Assembly (NCBI GenBank): GCA_905221605.1
Contig: CAJNDS010002168.1
Span: forward strand, 560,233-624,232
Length of the DNA: 64,000 bases
Direction of reading: 5' to 3'
From: Symbiodinium natans
Taxonomy: Eukaryota > Sar > Dinophyceae > Suessiales > Symbiodiniaceae
In this document: positions 1 to 11,192 of the stretch, one piece after another
Layout of the letters: each line of letters opens with the position of its first letter
How positions within the stretch are numbered: position 1 is the first letter of the stretch
The notes under the pieces: generated by a model
Seen by the model: the letters and a program-made list of their open reading frames with translations, nothing else
What the model was told of the DNA's origin: nothing
The model's database searches: none
Translations under genes and position numbers: made by a program

Positions 1-431
1 TGGTCTTATGTTGTTGTTGGGTTCTTAAGCAAAAGTAGTAACTAGTCGACAATCACAAGCCAAGCCACACCGCACCCAAACCAAAAGAGCCACAGAATCC
101 CGAACTCTCCACACACAGCTTGAAACCCTAAACCCTAAACGCTCAATCCTCCCATAAACGCTGGGATCCTCACTCCCTCAAGGTCTGGCCGGGCAAATTC
201 GCTGGCTCCTGGCCAGCAAGGGTTTGCCGTACAGGGGTTTAGGGTTTAGGGTTTAGGGTTTAGGGTTTAGGGTTAGGGTTAGGGTTTAGGGTTTTTGGAT
301 TTCGGGTTTAGGATTTAGGGTTTAGGATTTAGGGTTTCGGGATTCAGGTTCCGACATTAGGGCATAGGATCCAGTGCTGCCCTCGTTTAAAGCAAAGGCT
401 CCAGCACCTCTTCCGCTTCTTCTGCGATGTG

Positions 432-536
432 TGGGGGTTTCCGACAATTGGGGGTACCTTTTTGGGGGGTCCCTTTAAGGGGATTCTATTCCATTTGGAG
501 TAAACAAAGGGTGTACCCCTATTTGGGGAAATAACC
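432..536. mobile_element. Family F inverted-repeat element
   Basis: GGGTTTCCGACAATTGGGGG ... CCCCTATTTGGGGAAATAACC; related to 23543-23636 and 55978-56088. Confidence 0.6.
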
Positions 537-1095
537 ATGTGTGGGCCCCTAAACCCTAAACCCTAAACCCTAAACCCTAAACCCTAAACCCTAAACCCTA
601 AACCCTAAACCCTTGGCATTTGGAGAAGACCTCTTGGAATACGAAAGACTTGGCCTGCAGTCTGCAGCCTTAGGCAGCTCTCCGGGTCTGGCCCCCTAAG
701 CCCTATGAACAGGGTTTAGGGTTTAGGGTTTAGGGTGTCCCCCCCCCCCCCCCCGCCCCCCTAATCCTACGTCCTCCCCCCTTTTGAATACAAGTATGGG
801 TTGGCCCTTCACCCCTGCCCCAAACGTAGTGCCAACAGTCTGGAGCATACATGAAATCGCTTTGTTTTCGCACGGCCGGGGCCTGGGGCAGGGGTGAGGG
901 TTTAGGGTTTAGGGTTTAGGGTTTAGGGTTTAGGGTTTAGGGTTTAGAGTTTAGGGTTTAGGGTTCTATAGGTTCATCATTAGGGGATGAATGAGGGCCC
1001 TTAGAGCCCGCTGAAGAAGGTTCCTCAAGATGATCCTCTTCAACCGAATGAGGGGAATCAAAAAAAATATCCCCAAGGGCCCACCTAGTAGTCAG

Positions 1096-1209
1096 TTCTC
1101 ACGAAACAGCTTCGGTAATCCACCCGATCTAGACTTCTCGCACCCGGCGAACATCACCACCTTGCACACCTTGGGCAACTATGGAAACTGTAACAGAGAC
1201 TCCGCTTGA
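1096..1209 (+). CDS. Putative terminal exon next to an introner-like element
   Basis: Open for 37 codons (FSRNSFGNPPDLDF...) to a TGA at 1207-1209, after GTCAG|. Just upstream (about 1028-1087) lies a third copy of the short element found in the two introns of the ankyrin gene, ending AAGGGCCCACCTAG. No family recognised. The link between the element and a splice acceptor is the main support. Confidence 0.38.
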   Translation, partial: FSRNSFGNPPDLDFSHPANITTLHTLGNYGNCNRDSA

Positions 1210-1546
1210 AACCCAAACCCTAGGAAGCCCTTAAACCGCAAAAACAATAAATCATAAAGCAGAACAGCCCCTAAACCCTAACCCCTAAACCCTCAACGAT
1301 CAACCCGCAAGCCTCAACCCTCAAATCCCTGAACCCGGTGCCTTCGTGGGATTCTTACTGCTGTGCGGCGTGCCTGGGGTATATAGGGTTAGGGTTCGGC
1401 TAAGTTGAGGACTTAAATACTTGGGTGCATAACCCGACTCACACTATGCATCACAAAGGTTATTGCGAGTTAAAAGCCTAGGAAGTTGCTGTAGGGGCTG
1501 AGCTACGCAGGGTACGAGTTAGGTGTTCAAGGCATAGGCAGAGGCT

Positions 1547-1873
1547 TTGCGAATGCTCCTTGCAGTCTCATCACTGCCACTTCCTAAATCCCAAGAGATT
1601 TGCTACCTTCAAGAAGCATTTCTCGGTCCGGTTCTTGGCAAAACTTTGACCCGGCCCCGACTACACTCAGGAACATCCTGCGCAGCACCGTCCTCAACCT
1701 TCAAAGCCTGTCTAGGGGCGCTCGGAAAATACTTCTCAAGCCTACTGGAGTCAGTGGGTCTTGTCAAGGATGGTCCCTTTTTTGGTCACTGTTGTAAGGC
1801 AACTCCCTTCTACCCAAGGTGCCCACAAGGCATCAGAATTCCACGCGCGAAGTGGGCTAATGCTGGGCTCTGA
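1547..1873 (+). CDS. Hypothetical open frame, weak
   Basis: 108 codons without a stop, no ATG at its beginning (first ATG 1553). No motif. Its second half overlaps repeated short-element-like sequence. Confidence 0.2.
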   Translation: MRMLLAVSSLPLPKSQEICYLQEAFLGPVLGKTLTRPRLHSGTSCAAPSSTFKACLGALGKYFSSLLESVGLVKDGPFFGHCCKATPFYPRCPQGIRIPRAKWANAGL

Positions 1874-1991
1874 TTCACCCTAAACCCTAAACCCTAACCC
1901 GCTCCCTTGTCGAGCGGCGTCTCAGCAGCTCGTCATCGCAGTGAAGAATCTGAGACGGCCTGGGCATCGTAGGAGGAATTATAGGTACCCA

Positions 1992-2073
1992 ATACTTCCA
2001 GGGACCTAGTCGTTAGGTTACTACGGTTTCATAAAAACCCTTAAGGACTCAATGATTAGGTCCCTGGAAGTAT
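1992..2073. mobile_element. Short palindromic element
   Basis: ATACTTCCAGGGACCTAGTC at the left and TAGGTCCCTGGAAGTAT at the right, 16-18-bp arms, directly before a family A element. Confidence 0.6.
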
Positions 2074-2088
2074 AGGGATAGGTGCCCT

Positions 2089-2178
2089 ACCTAAAGGCTC
2101 CTATGTAGTACCTTTTTGGGGTAGTACACTAGAACCCCCTATCACTAACCCAAAAAGGAATACATTAGAGACTCCAGG
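2089..2178. mobile_element. Family A inverted-repeat element
   Basis: ACCTAAAGGCTCCTATGTAG at the left; the reverse complement of the right end begins ACCTGGAGTCTCTAATGTA. Arms about 33 bp, ending in CTTTTTGGG. Confidence 0.75.
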
Positions 2179-2783
2179 TACACCCTAGACCCTAAACCCT
2201 GAACCAAGTACCGAACTTCCACATTTCTTCTTCACTGACTCAGAGCTGGTAAGTTGAGGACTCAGGGTGTCAAAACCAGCGCCTTTTTTGGCTGCCTTTG
2301 TAAGGAGGAGGGTTCAGGGTTCAGGGTTTAGGGTTTATGCTCCAATTCAGGACAGCCTCTCAGCTCGGGCCTACAGGGTGTGCACTTAAACTCTGTTGAC
2401 TTGCTTGGCTCAAAACACGTAGACCCTTAGCGCTCGGGCCTCCGGAGGCCTAAGGGCTTAAGCAGGACACTACAGCCCTAACCCTGACCCCAAACCCCAA
2501 ACCCCAAACCCCTAAACCCTAAACCCTGAACCCTAAACGTGTTGCATGTGAAGATGCACAAGGCCCAAAGCACTAAACCAACCAACCAAACACTCACCGC
2601 AAGCCCCAAAGCCCAAAATCCTCCCTAAACCCCTGAACCTAAACCCTGTAAACCCTACAGCCTAAGCCCCATAAATCTTGCAAGCCTCTCTGGAAAGGTA
2701 GCAAGCAGGCTTGATAGGAGGTAACTAACCCCTAAACCCTAATGCCTCCTAATGCTGCCTAAACCCTAAACCGTCACGCTCCC

Positions 2784-2866
2784 TAAACCCTAAACCCTAA
2801 ACCCTAAACCCTAAACCCTAAACCCTAAACCCTAAACCCTAAACCCTAAACCCTAAACCCTTAAAC
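2784..2866 (-). repeat. Interstitial CCCTAAA tract
   Basis: About eleven perfect heptamers, C-rich on the plus strand, facing the opposite tract at 2937. Confidence 0.9.
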
Positions 2867-2877
2867 GTAAACCCCAG

Positions 2878-3082
2878 AGTGGACCCACCGGGAAGCCCAG
2901 GGCCTCAACCCTGTGAACCTGAAGAAGCATGACAAGTTAGGGTTTAGGGTTTAGGGTTTAGGGTTTAGGGTTTAGGGTTTAGGGTTTGGGGTTTGGGGTT
3001 TAGGGTTTAGGGTTTAGGGTCGGCATCCACCGGGCGCTCTCATTAACCGATGGCTCAGCGGAAAGAGTGAAGAGGTGCTCAG
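2878..3082 (+). CDS. Two putative exons joined across a pure telomere-repeat intron
   Basis: Exon 2878-2935 reads WTHREAQGLNPVNLKKHD; exon 3018-3082 reads VGIHRALSLTDGSAERVKRC. The intron 2936-3017 (82 bp) starts GTTAGGG, ends TTTAG and is made of TTTAGGG units with one TTTGGGG variant. Splicing leaves AA + G = Lys and keeps the frame. The second exon ends CAG|GTTTAGGG, another telomere-like donor; the first follows CCCCAG|. No family recognised. Open frames of this size arise by chance, so the support is the matching phase and splice sites. Confidence 0.4.
2936..3020 (+). repeat. Interstitial TTTAGGG tract (candidate intron)
   Basis: About eleven heptamers with one TTTGGGG pair; see the exon pair at 2878-3082. 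Confidence 0.9.
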
Positions 3083-4309
3083 GTTTAGGGTTTAGGGTTT
3101 AGGGTTTGGGGTTTGGGGTTTAGGGTTTGGGGTTTTAGGGTTTAGGGGCTTTGTGGGGTTGTCGGGGAGTCTTGGCACTACTACAAGAATATCGGTGCTG
3201 CGTTTAAGGCTTCCAGGCGACGTGGAATTCTGGGGGGGGGGGGATCACTGGGGGGATTCTTCTGAGATCCACTCACCCCAAACCCCAAACCCAAACCCCC
3301 AAACCCCAAATCGCAACCCTGAGCCCTAAACACAAACCCTAAGCCCTTATAAACAAGAAGCCTTGAACCCCAGAAACCCCCTCAAAAGAACACGCGCGCT
3401 AAGTTGCCCGCAATTCGTCCCCATCGCCCACAGGCTCCTGGGTTTGCTTCTGGCAGCATGCGCAGGACCTTGGGGGGAAGCCGGGTTCTTTCTGTTTTTT
3501 CGGGTTTAGGGTTTAGGGTTTATGGTTTGGGTTTAGAGTTGAGGGTTGAGGGTTGAGGGTTTAGGGTTAAGGGTTTAGGGTTTACAGTTTAGGGTAGGGT
3601 TTAGGGTTGATTTACGGTTCAGGGTCTAGGGATCAGACCATCCCAGCAAAGCCCACATCGCCCTAAGCCCCAACTCAGAGAGCCCAATACCCTTAAGCAA
3701 GATGTATAATATAGGGGCGGCAATGATTAAAATAGGTTTTGGCGGGGATATAGTGTAGCATACTTTTAAACAGACCCTAAGGATACAGTTAGTATTTACG
3801 ACCCCGATAGTACCTTTGTTCACTAGACACGATGGCTGGCAAAAAGCTTAAGATCTACCTGCTTCATTTGAGAGGTATGACAGTATTACCCTAACCCCCA
3901 ACCCCAAAACGCCGAACCTTGAACCCTAAAACAGCAACCCTGAACCCTAAACTCCGAACCCGAAACTTAGGGGCTGTCGGGGCTAAGGGGGGTTTAGGGT
4001 CTAGGGGCTTTTTAGGGGCTTTTAGGGGTTTATCGGGGCTTACAGGGGTTTAGGGGGCTTGGAAGCCTGGGAAACCCGAAAACTGCAAGGAGCCTGAAGC
4101 AAGTTTGGGGGTAAGAGCTTCGCTGTGCATGGTACCTGCACTGACATAGAGTTCAGGGTTTAGGGTTTAGGGTTTAGGGTTCAGGGTTTAGGGTTGCCCT
4201 AAACCCCCAATCGTAAACCCTACACCCTGAACCCTGAACCCTGACCCTCCTTCCTCGAGACCCCCTCAGCCTTTAAGACCCAAAACACTGAAGAACCCCC
4301 CCCCCCCCA

Positions 4310-4436
4310 AAACCCTAAACCCTAAACCCTAAACCGCAAACTCTAAACCCTAAACACTTAACCCTAAACCCTAAACCCTAAACCCTAAACCCTAAACCCT
4401 AAACCCTAAACCCTAAACCCTAAACCCTAAACCCTT
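4310..4436 (-). repeat. Interstitial CCCTAAA tract
   Basis: Imperfect, then perfect heptamers for about 125 bp. Confidence 0.9.
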
Positions 4437-4557
4437 CCCCGAAGAGCCCCAACCTCGCAGCCATAAACATTGTTGGGTTCAGGTTCTAGGGAGTGTAGAC
4501 AGGGTTGCCAGAGCATCGGATCCAGCCCACGAAGCCCTAAACCCTAAACCCGAAACA

Positions 4558-4830
4558 TTTAGGGTTTAGGGTTTAGGGTTAGGGTTTAGGGTTTAGGGTT
4601 TAGGGTTTAGGGTTTAGGGTTTAGGGTTTAGGGTTTAGGGTTTAGGGTTTAGGGTTTAGGGTTTAGGGTTTAGGGTTTAGGGTTTAGGGTTTAGGGTTTA
4701 GGGTTTAGGGTTTAGGGTTTAGGGTTTAGGGTTTAGGGTTTATAGGTTTAGGGTTTAGGGTTTAGGGTTTGGGGTTTGGGGTTTGGGGTTTGGGGTTTGG
4801 GGTTTGGGGTTTGGGGTTTAGGGTTTAGGG
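4558..4830 (+). repeat. Longest TTTAGGG tract, with a TTTGGGG block
   Basis: About 38 heptamers. From about 4768 to 4818 the unit changes to a homogeneous TTTGGGG block, then returns. A CCCTAAA tract meets it head-on at 4537-4558. Confidence 0.92.
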
Positions 4831-4980
4831 CTGAACAGCAAGGCGTGAGAAGTGGGGACTGTGGTGTACGGTCTCGGGATTAGTCTGAAGCTTAGGGCTT
4901 AGGGCCAAGTGCGGCTAACGCAGTTTAGGGTATAGGGCTTAGGGTTCTAGGATTAGGGCTTAGGGTTGTTTAAGGCTCGC

Positions 4981-5007
4981 CGGGGGGGGGGGGGGGGGGG
5001 GGGGGGG
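4981..5007 (+). repeat. Poly-G tract
   Basis: About 26 G. Similar runs of 10-30 G or C recur (for example near 5580, 6609, 8300, 10338, 11342, 14129, 18415). Confidence 0.9.
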
Positions 5008-5119
5008 CGCGGGCTTTCAACTCAGTGCGTGTAGGTCCCTTAATAAGCCTAAAAAGGCTCTAAACGAGTTATAAGTACAGGTATAATTCGGCTATTAAGT
5101 ACCATGAACCTCCAAGTAG

Positions 5120-5204
5120 GACCGGATGTGGCTCCCGAGGCCCCTGCGATCCACCTACTAGCCTCGCCCACAGAGTGCTGTGGCCTCATGGGGCGCTCTC
5201 ATTG
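5120..5204 (+). CDS. Putative exon ending at a telomere-like donor
   Basis: Open after AAGTAG| and ending TTG|GTTTAGGG; reads PDVAPEAPAIHLLASPTE. The last 13 bases before the donor, GGGCGCTCTCATT, also occur in the exon at 3018-3082. Unrecognised. Confidence 0.28.
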
Positions 5205-5414
5205 GTTTAGGGTTAGGGTTTAGGGTTTAGGTGTATAGGTGTATAGGTGTAGGGTTTAGGGTTTAGGGTTTAGGGTTTAGGGTTTGGGGGGTTGGGGTTT
5301 TAAGGCTTAGGGTTTGGGGCTTGGGGTTTAAGGTTTAGGGTTTGGGGTTTAGGGCTTAGAGGCTTTTGCAGTGTGAGCAGGGTTCGGAGTATAGGGCGTA
5401 GAGCTTGCATCCAG

Positions 5415-5504
5415 GCTCAGGCGGTTGAGAGGTGCGTACTTGCGGCTAGCTTCTCGTCTGAAAATCCCAATGAGCAAATCCAACGCGCCCTTGGGTCCCA
5501 GTGA
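5415..5504 (+). CDS. Putative terminal exon
   Basis: Thirty codons after CCAG|, ending in TGA: AQAVERCVLAASFSSENPNE and on. Helical and protein-like, but no family is certain. Confidence 0.33.
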   Translation, partial: AQAVERCVLAASFSSENPNEQIQRALGSQ

Positions 5505-6968
5505 CATGCGGCCCCGACAATTTAGGGTTTAGGGTTTAGGGTTTAGGGTTTATAATTCTGAGAACAGGCCATCGGGGGTGGGGGGGGGGGGGGGGGGGGG
5601 GGGCAGGGGATGGGGAACTACTCTTGGAGCTTCGGATGAGAAGGTATCTACCTAGACCTCAACCCTCAACCCTCAACCCTAAACCCTAAACCCTAGACCC
5701 TAAGTAAACCCTAAACCCTAAACCCCGTGTGTGTTTACTTGCTTACACTTGTTTGCGAGACCGGAAATTCAGTCTGGCCAACAACCCGAAATCATCAACG
5801 CCTCAGCCGGAGAGGCTCTCAACCTGAGAGACCCTTTAGGGTTTAGGGTTTCACAGGGTTTAGGGTTTCGGGTTTAGGGTGTGGGACCCCAAGGCCTTTG
5901 GGAGTCTAATCCGTTGTCTGGCTTCCCCAAAGACCCCCACCACAATGTCAACCCCGTAAGCCCTCAACCCTAAACCCTAAACCCTAAGCCCTAAGCCCGA
6001 AACCCGAAACCCTAAGTGCCCCTTTGCTTGGAGAGTTCGGGAACCTTAGGAACTTTAGGGCCCTAAACTCGTTCATTGCTGGGATGATATTAAGAATATT
6101 AAATGTTTATTCCTTTTTGGGTTTAAGTGCTCTTAAAAATGTCCACTGTTACCCAACTATGACCTAGTAAACCTAAACCCTGAACCCTAAACTGTCAGGC
6201 TTCAGGGTGAAGACCCTGAGGGTGAAACATTTTCTCAGCAGCGATCCGAAACTCCGCACCAGGGGGGGTGTATATTCAACGTTCAGGGAATGGAGTTTAG
6301 GGGTTAGGGTTTTCAGGGAGGAAGCTCGAAGGTTCTGTTGTTTAAAGCCCCCGTTGATGTACGAACTGATGTACCCTCAACCCCAACCCGCCAAACCCAA
6401 ACCCTAAACGCCAAACCCAAAACCCCAAAACCCTAAACCCCGAAACCCTGTGAGGGGCTGAGGATTTAGGGCATAGGACCTCAAACCCCAAGACCCCAAA
6501 CCCCCCTAGACCACAATTCATAAAACCTAAACCCTAAACCCTACACCCTAAACCCTAAACCCTAAACCCTAAACCCTAAACCCCCACCCCAAATAAACAC
6601 ACCCAAACCCCCCCCCCCCCCCCCCCCAAAGAAGAAAAACACTAAGCCATGAGCACCCTAAACCCTAAACCCTAAACCCTAAACCCTAAACCCTAATCAA
6701 AGTCTCGAAGCCGGCCTGTGCCATCCATTCGCCGGACTTCTCAGCAACCGCCAGTCGACATGCAGCCTTGGGTCCGAGGTCTTGCTCAAGGTTTGGGTTT
6801 AGGGTTTTGAGTTCAGGGTTTAGGGTTTAGGGTTTAGAGTTTAGAGTTTAGGGTCTAGAAATTATGGTTTAGGTCTGGGGTTTAGGGTTTAGGGATTAGG
6901 GGGTTTAGGGTTTAGGGTTTAGGGTTACAGTTTAGGGTTTAGAGTTTATGCTTCAGGACTTAGGGCCT

Positions 6969-7063
6969 ACTTCAGGGCTCTAATGTAGTTCCTTCTTGGG
7001 GCGAGTTACAGGGTGCTCTAGTATACTACCCTACAAAGGTACTACGCAGGAAACTTTAGGAAG
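6969..7063. mobile_element. Family A inverted-repeat element
   Basis: CTTCAGGGCTCTAATGTAG ... GGTACTACGCAGGAAACTTTAG. Same arms as the copy at 2089. Confidence 0.72.
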
Positions 7064-8425
7064 GCTTGGGGTTTAGGTGTAGGGGTAAGGGTTGCAGGTT
7101 CCAGAGTTGCTAGGGCCTATGACGGTGCTGAAGGGTTTCGAGTTTAGGGTTTAGGGTTTAGGGTTTATCGAGGGCTTACAGGCATCGGGGTTTGCTGGTT
7201 TTAGGGTGCGCCCTTGAGCCTTACCTGCGCCATCGTGCGGATTTTGGAGTCTAGGGCCCCTGTTGGGGGTCTGCTGGCACACGTTGCGGTTTAGGGTTTA
7301 GGGTTTTAGGATTTTGGGGTTTTAGGGTTTTAGGGTTTGGGGTTTAGGGCTTGGGGGTACAGGGTTCGGGGAATGACAGGGTCGAAGTCAAGTCTATGAT
7401 TCCATGTAGCTACACAAAGCTCCCAGCAGGGCTCAACCCTAAACCCTAAACCCTAAACCCTAAACCCTAAACCCTAAACCCTAAATTAGAGGGTTCAGGA
7501 TTCAGGGTGTAGGGTTCTTGGTAGCCAAAGTAGCCATATCATAATAAGAGCGCCTTTTTTTGGGTAGCGACTTTATAAGCCCAGAACCACAACAAACAAA
7601 ATGGCAGAAGCGTACCACCGGGCTATCAAGGGCTTATCGGCCAGGATCTCTGTTAGAGTCGGCATCCGAGGTTCAGGGTGCAGGGTTGAGGGTTGAGGTT
7701 TAGCGTTTAGGGCTTAGGTTTTAGAGTGCGCCTGAAGGCTCACATGCAGTTATGTTTTAGGTTGGCTAGGGGATTCTCGTCTACGACCCCAAAGCAGGTA
7801 GAACATGGCAGCCATTAGGTAATTTTGCGTGCCGAGGAGGGCCCGTGATCTACAGAGACTTCCGGATGAAGGGTTTAGGGTTTAGGGCATAGGGCTTAGG
7901 ATTTAGGGAGTTCCTTCGTTTGTGGAGGTCACAAAACGCTGAGGCCTCAAACCCCAAACCCTAAACTGTAGCATCGATAACAAGCACCTAGCTATTTAAT
8001 CAGCCAGAAGCTGAAGTATGACATCTCGACCCACAACTTAAAGCTCCCAATGAGAATCGAAACTGCAAGCTCAAACTCTAGGATGATGCGTTAGGGTGCA
8101 GAGTTTAGAGCGTAATGGTAAGGAAACAACCTGACCCTAACTTAGTGGCAGAGCTCTCTAGGGACTCTTGGAACGAAATCAGGTAGCCTTCTGGTTGTAA
8201 GGGGGTTTGTAGTAAACCAGAAGGTTGCTCAGAGATGTTCAACGGGCAGTGAAAACCGCAGTTATCAGTAGGGAAACTATACTATGCTTAGGCTTTAGGA
8301 GGGGGGGGGGGGGGGGTTGGGGCTGCAGGGGGCCCTGAGAGTTTTGTGCCCCTCTGAGCAGGCGGCTCTGGCCACACAAAGCGTCACGCTGGAGCTGACA
8401 TTTGTAGCTCAGATTCAACCCGGTT

Positions 8426-8776
8426 TTGGGCTTCGATGTTGACTGTGGCTTAGGGTGCTGCAGAGTGAGGTGTCGCTTGCTGGTTTCGGGCCTGCGGGGC
8501 AAGCTGAGACTGGACTTCCGTGAATGTGCAGAGGAACCAGGCATTAAGCTGCAGGTGTTCGCTATAACCCTATACCCGAGAACCTTAAGCCTGATACCCC
8601 TAAATCTCCAGATTGGTGTTCTGCATGATTCTCTTCCCCGGCCTGTTGATCAAGCAACTGTCCGTGTGACCACGGCATCGAGCCCGAGAGCCAGGTTACA
8701 GTCGGCGTTGCGATTGCAAGGGGGTTTGGCCAGCATCCCAGACTTAGGAGTATGCGCACAGTGTGCCGCGAAGTAG
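8426..8776 (+). CDS. Hypothetical open frame, weak
   Basis: About 116 open codons in a 600-bp island free of telomere repeats; starts without ATG. The opposite strand is also open for much of it. No motif. Confidence 0.2.
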   Translation: MGFDVDCGLGCCRVRCRLLVSGLRGKLRLDFRECAEEPGIKLQVFAITLYPRTLSLIPLNLQIGVLHDSLPRPVDQATVRVTTASSPRARLQSALRLQGGLASIPDLGVCAQCAAK

Positions 8777-8943
8777 CGGCATAGACAGGAGCAAAAGTCC
8801 CCCCTGAACCCTAACCCTAAACCCGAGATCCGCCTAACAAACCCTAAGCACTAAACCCTAATGGTTTGGGACATGATGATGAAGGCACGCGAAGAACTCT
8901 GAGATTGACTAAACAAAAAAAGCCACAGCTTCTTGGTAAGAGG

Positions 8944-9027
8944 TAGGGTTTAGGGTTTAGGGTTTAGGGTTTAGGGTTTAGGGTTTAGGGTTTAGGGTTT
9001 AGGGTTTAGGGTTTAGGGTTTAGGGTT
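8944..9027 (+). repeat. Interstitial TTTAGGG tract
   Basis: Twelve heptamers, degenerating at the right end. Confidence 0.9.
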
Positions 9028-9236
9028 TTGGGTGTAGGGTTTAAGGTTCAGGGTTCAGGGTTTCGGGGTTTAGGGTTGGTTAGTATACAGGCATAGTGTA
9101 TACTACGAATATACAAGGGTTGTACAGAGGAGAATCGCGGCATCATGTTGGTCGCCGTGCTACTGTGCCGAACAGCGACCGAAACCTAACCCTAACCCGA
9201 AACCCTAAACCCTAAACAACCTAAACCACCTTCAAC

Positions 9237-9337
9237 TTGGGATGGTCCCCCTTATACTAGCGGTCCTTAATGGGGACGAGAGTAGGGGGTACTACACTCC
9301 CAATTAAGGACTGTTAGTATAAGGGGGAACATCCCAA
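9237..9337. mobile_element. Inverted-repeat element family B, with 8-bp target duplication
   Basis: 101 bp, nearly a perfect hairpin with about 40-bp arms (TTGGGATGTTCCCCCTTATA). CCTTCAAC occurs on both sides (9229-9236 and 9338-9345). Non-autonomous DNA transposon. Confidence 0.85.
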
Positions 9338-9941
9338 CCTTCAACAATAATAAGCCCCCTACCTAAACCCGCAGAGCCCACCAAACACATGGACAGAACG
9401 AGGGTGGAATGAGGGTTTAGGGTTTAGGGTTTAGGGTATAGGGATACTTTCTGAGCATACAATTTAGGGTTTGAGGTGCAGGGAGCCAACGCGAGACTCT
9501 CTTTATCCCAATAAGGGGGAAGGATGAAATCGTCCCAGACACCTACCTGGCTTCTTCTTCTTCTTCTTCTTGCGGAAGTGTCCAGGGTAGGATTTGTATG
9601 ATGAGGGTTCTGAGCCATAGACTGGCAATGGATAGTGACCCGGAAGGCATCATAAACGAAATAAACGAAAAGCGCCCATGCGTGCAACCATGAGCCCTAA
9701 AACCGTCACCCTGAAAACCCTAAACCCTCAAACCTATAGACCCTAAAAACCCTCAAAACCCTAAAGCCCTCAGCCTGAGGGTTTGGGTCTTGCAAAGGTA
9801 AAAAAAATGGAAACCTTATGCCCGACAGTCTAAACCCTAAACCCTCAAACCTATAAACCCTAACACCCCTCAAAACCCTAAAACCTTAAGCCCTACAGCC
9901 TAGACCCTAAAAACCCCCACAAAAAAGAGGTGGTCTCGCAC

Positions 9942-10135
9942 CTATACTCCCCTTAGAACCTATATCCTCTTGGGTTCTATATGAACAAAAATGATTCCCA
10001 AGGGGGATACCTAAACCCTAAATGCTAAACCCCAAAACCCTAAACCCTACAAAAGGAGGTGGTCTCGCACACGCAGAAGGAGTAGTTGTGGTAGTGCATG
10101 TCGGTCAGAACTTCCGCCTTGGCCGGGATCGCCAT
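9942..10135 (-). CDS. Putative first exon and its direct-repeat-flanked intron
   Basis: An ATG at 10135 opens MAIPAKAEVLTDMHYHNYSF (exon 10135-10071). The next 129 bp (10070-9942) form a candidate intron, GT...TATAG. The 15-mer GTGCGAGACCACCTC lies at both the donor side (10070-10056) and just after the acceptor (9941-9927), so splicing restores one copy and the frame continues. The insert holds a short inverted-repeat element plus CCCTAAA repeats. No family recognised. Confidence 0.42.
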
Positions 10136-10480
10136 GAAAGCAAATATGGGGGGCGGGGGTATTCAAAATTTGTGGTTCAGGGTTTAGGGTTTAGGGTATA
10201 GGGCTTAGGGTTTAGGGCTTAGGGTTTAGGGCCCCCTTCCATGTTTTCGCCTTCGAAGATTTCTGAGTTTAGGCTCCAGGGTTTGAGGCTGCTTGGGCGT
10301 CGGCACGAAGATCAGCGTAGACCAGGGAAGAGATGTTTGGGGGGGGGGGGGAGGGGGACTCTGGAGGTCGTGGTCGAGGGCAGGCTTAGGGTTTAGGGTT
10401 TAGGAGTAAGTTTGCAGATTTCAAGCTCCTCGCCGCCGGCAAAGCCAGATCAACGGCCGCATCGAAGAGGTGCGGTTGCC

Positions 10481-10673
10481 CTAAACCCTAAACCCTAAAC
10501 CCTAAACCCTAAACCCTAAACCCTAAACCCTAAACCCTAAACCCGGATCCACAGGGAGCAATGGCACTGCATCTTTGCTTTCCGGCGGCGAGCTGCTAGC
10601 ACCCGGACCAGGCGCGTCCTACCCTAAACCCTAAACCCTAAACCCTAAACCCTAAACCCTAAACCCTAAACCC
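10481..10673 (-). repeat. Two CCCTAAA tracts around a 76-bp island
   Basis: 10481-10544 and 10621-10673; the island between contains GGATCCACAGGGAGCAATGG and has no recognised content. Confidence 0.85.
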
Positions 10674-10765
10674 TTAACACACCAGGGCTTCACGGCCTTG
10701 CTTTCCAGTCATTCCACAGAACCACTTCGGGCATTGGGTCTTTTAGACGCCAAGAAACAGACTAT

Positions 10766-10877
10766 CTTGGAAGCCCAGCAACCATATTTTAGAAAAGTTA
10801 CCCTTTTTGGGGGTTGGTTACTTTGAAGGGGAACCATGAACGAAACAACGTGCAAAGGGTACCACTGAGCTACCAAG
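10766..10877. mobile_element. Family G inverted-repeat element
   Basis: CTTGGAAGCCCAGCAACC ... GGTACCACTGAGCTACCAAG; copies at 27395 and 56508. Confidence 0.7.
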
Positions 10878-10880
10878 CTT

Positions 10881-11062
10881 CTTCGCGATGCTCATTCTGC
10901 CCCGGGAACCATAAACATCATGCAAACCATAATGTTTCATGTTTACATACTGAGCTAGATATTGTTCAAGATCCCCTGGCCCCTGAGCTACAGGACCGCG
11001 CTAAACCACTGGTCGCCACACCCTTCGAGCTGGGGCATTGCACACGGAGCTCATCCGGCTGA
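10881..11062 (+). CDS. Putative exon, Cys/His-rich
   Basis: About 60 open codons just after an inverted-repeat element, with CSFCPGNHKHHANHN and ending at a TGA (11060-11062). The Cys/His spacing does not match a zinc finger I know. Low support beyond length. Confidence 0.3.
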
Positions 11063-11158
11063 TCCACTTTCAGGTTCTCCTGAGGACTTCGGGTTAAGGG
11101 CTTAGGGTTTAGGGTTTAGGGTTTAGGGTCTGGCCAACTGAAGAAGCCAGAATGGGCG

Positions 11159-11160
<2 letters not shown>

Positions 11161-11192
<32 letters not shown>
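11161..11192 (+). repeat. Poly-G tract
   Basis: About 31 G, the longest pure run. Length in the cell is uncertain. Confidence 0.9.
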
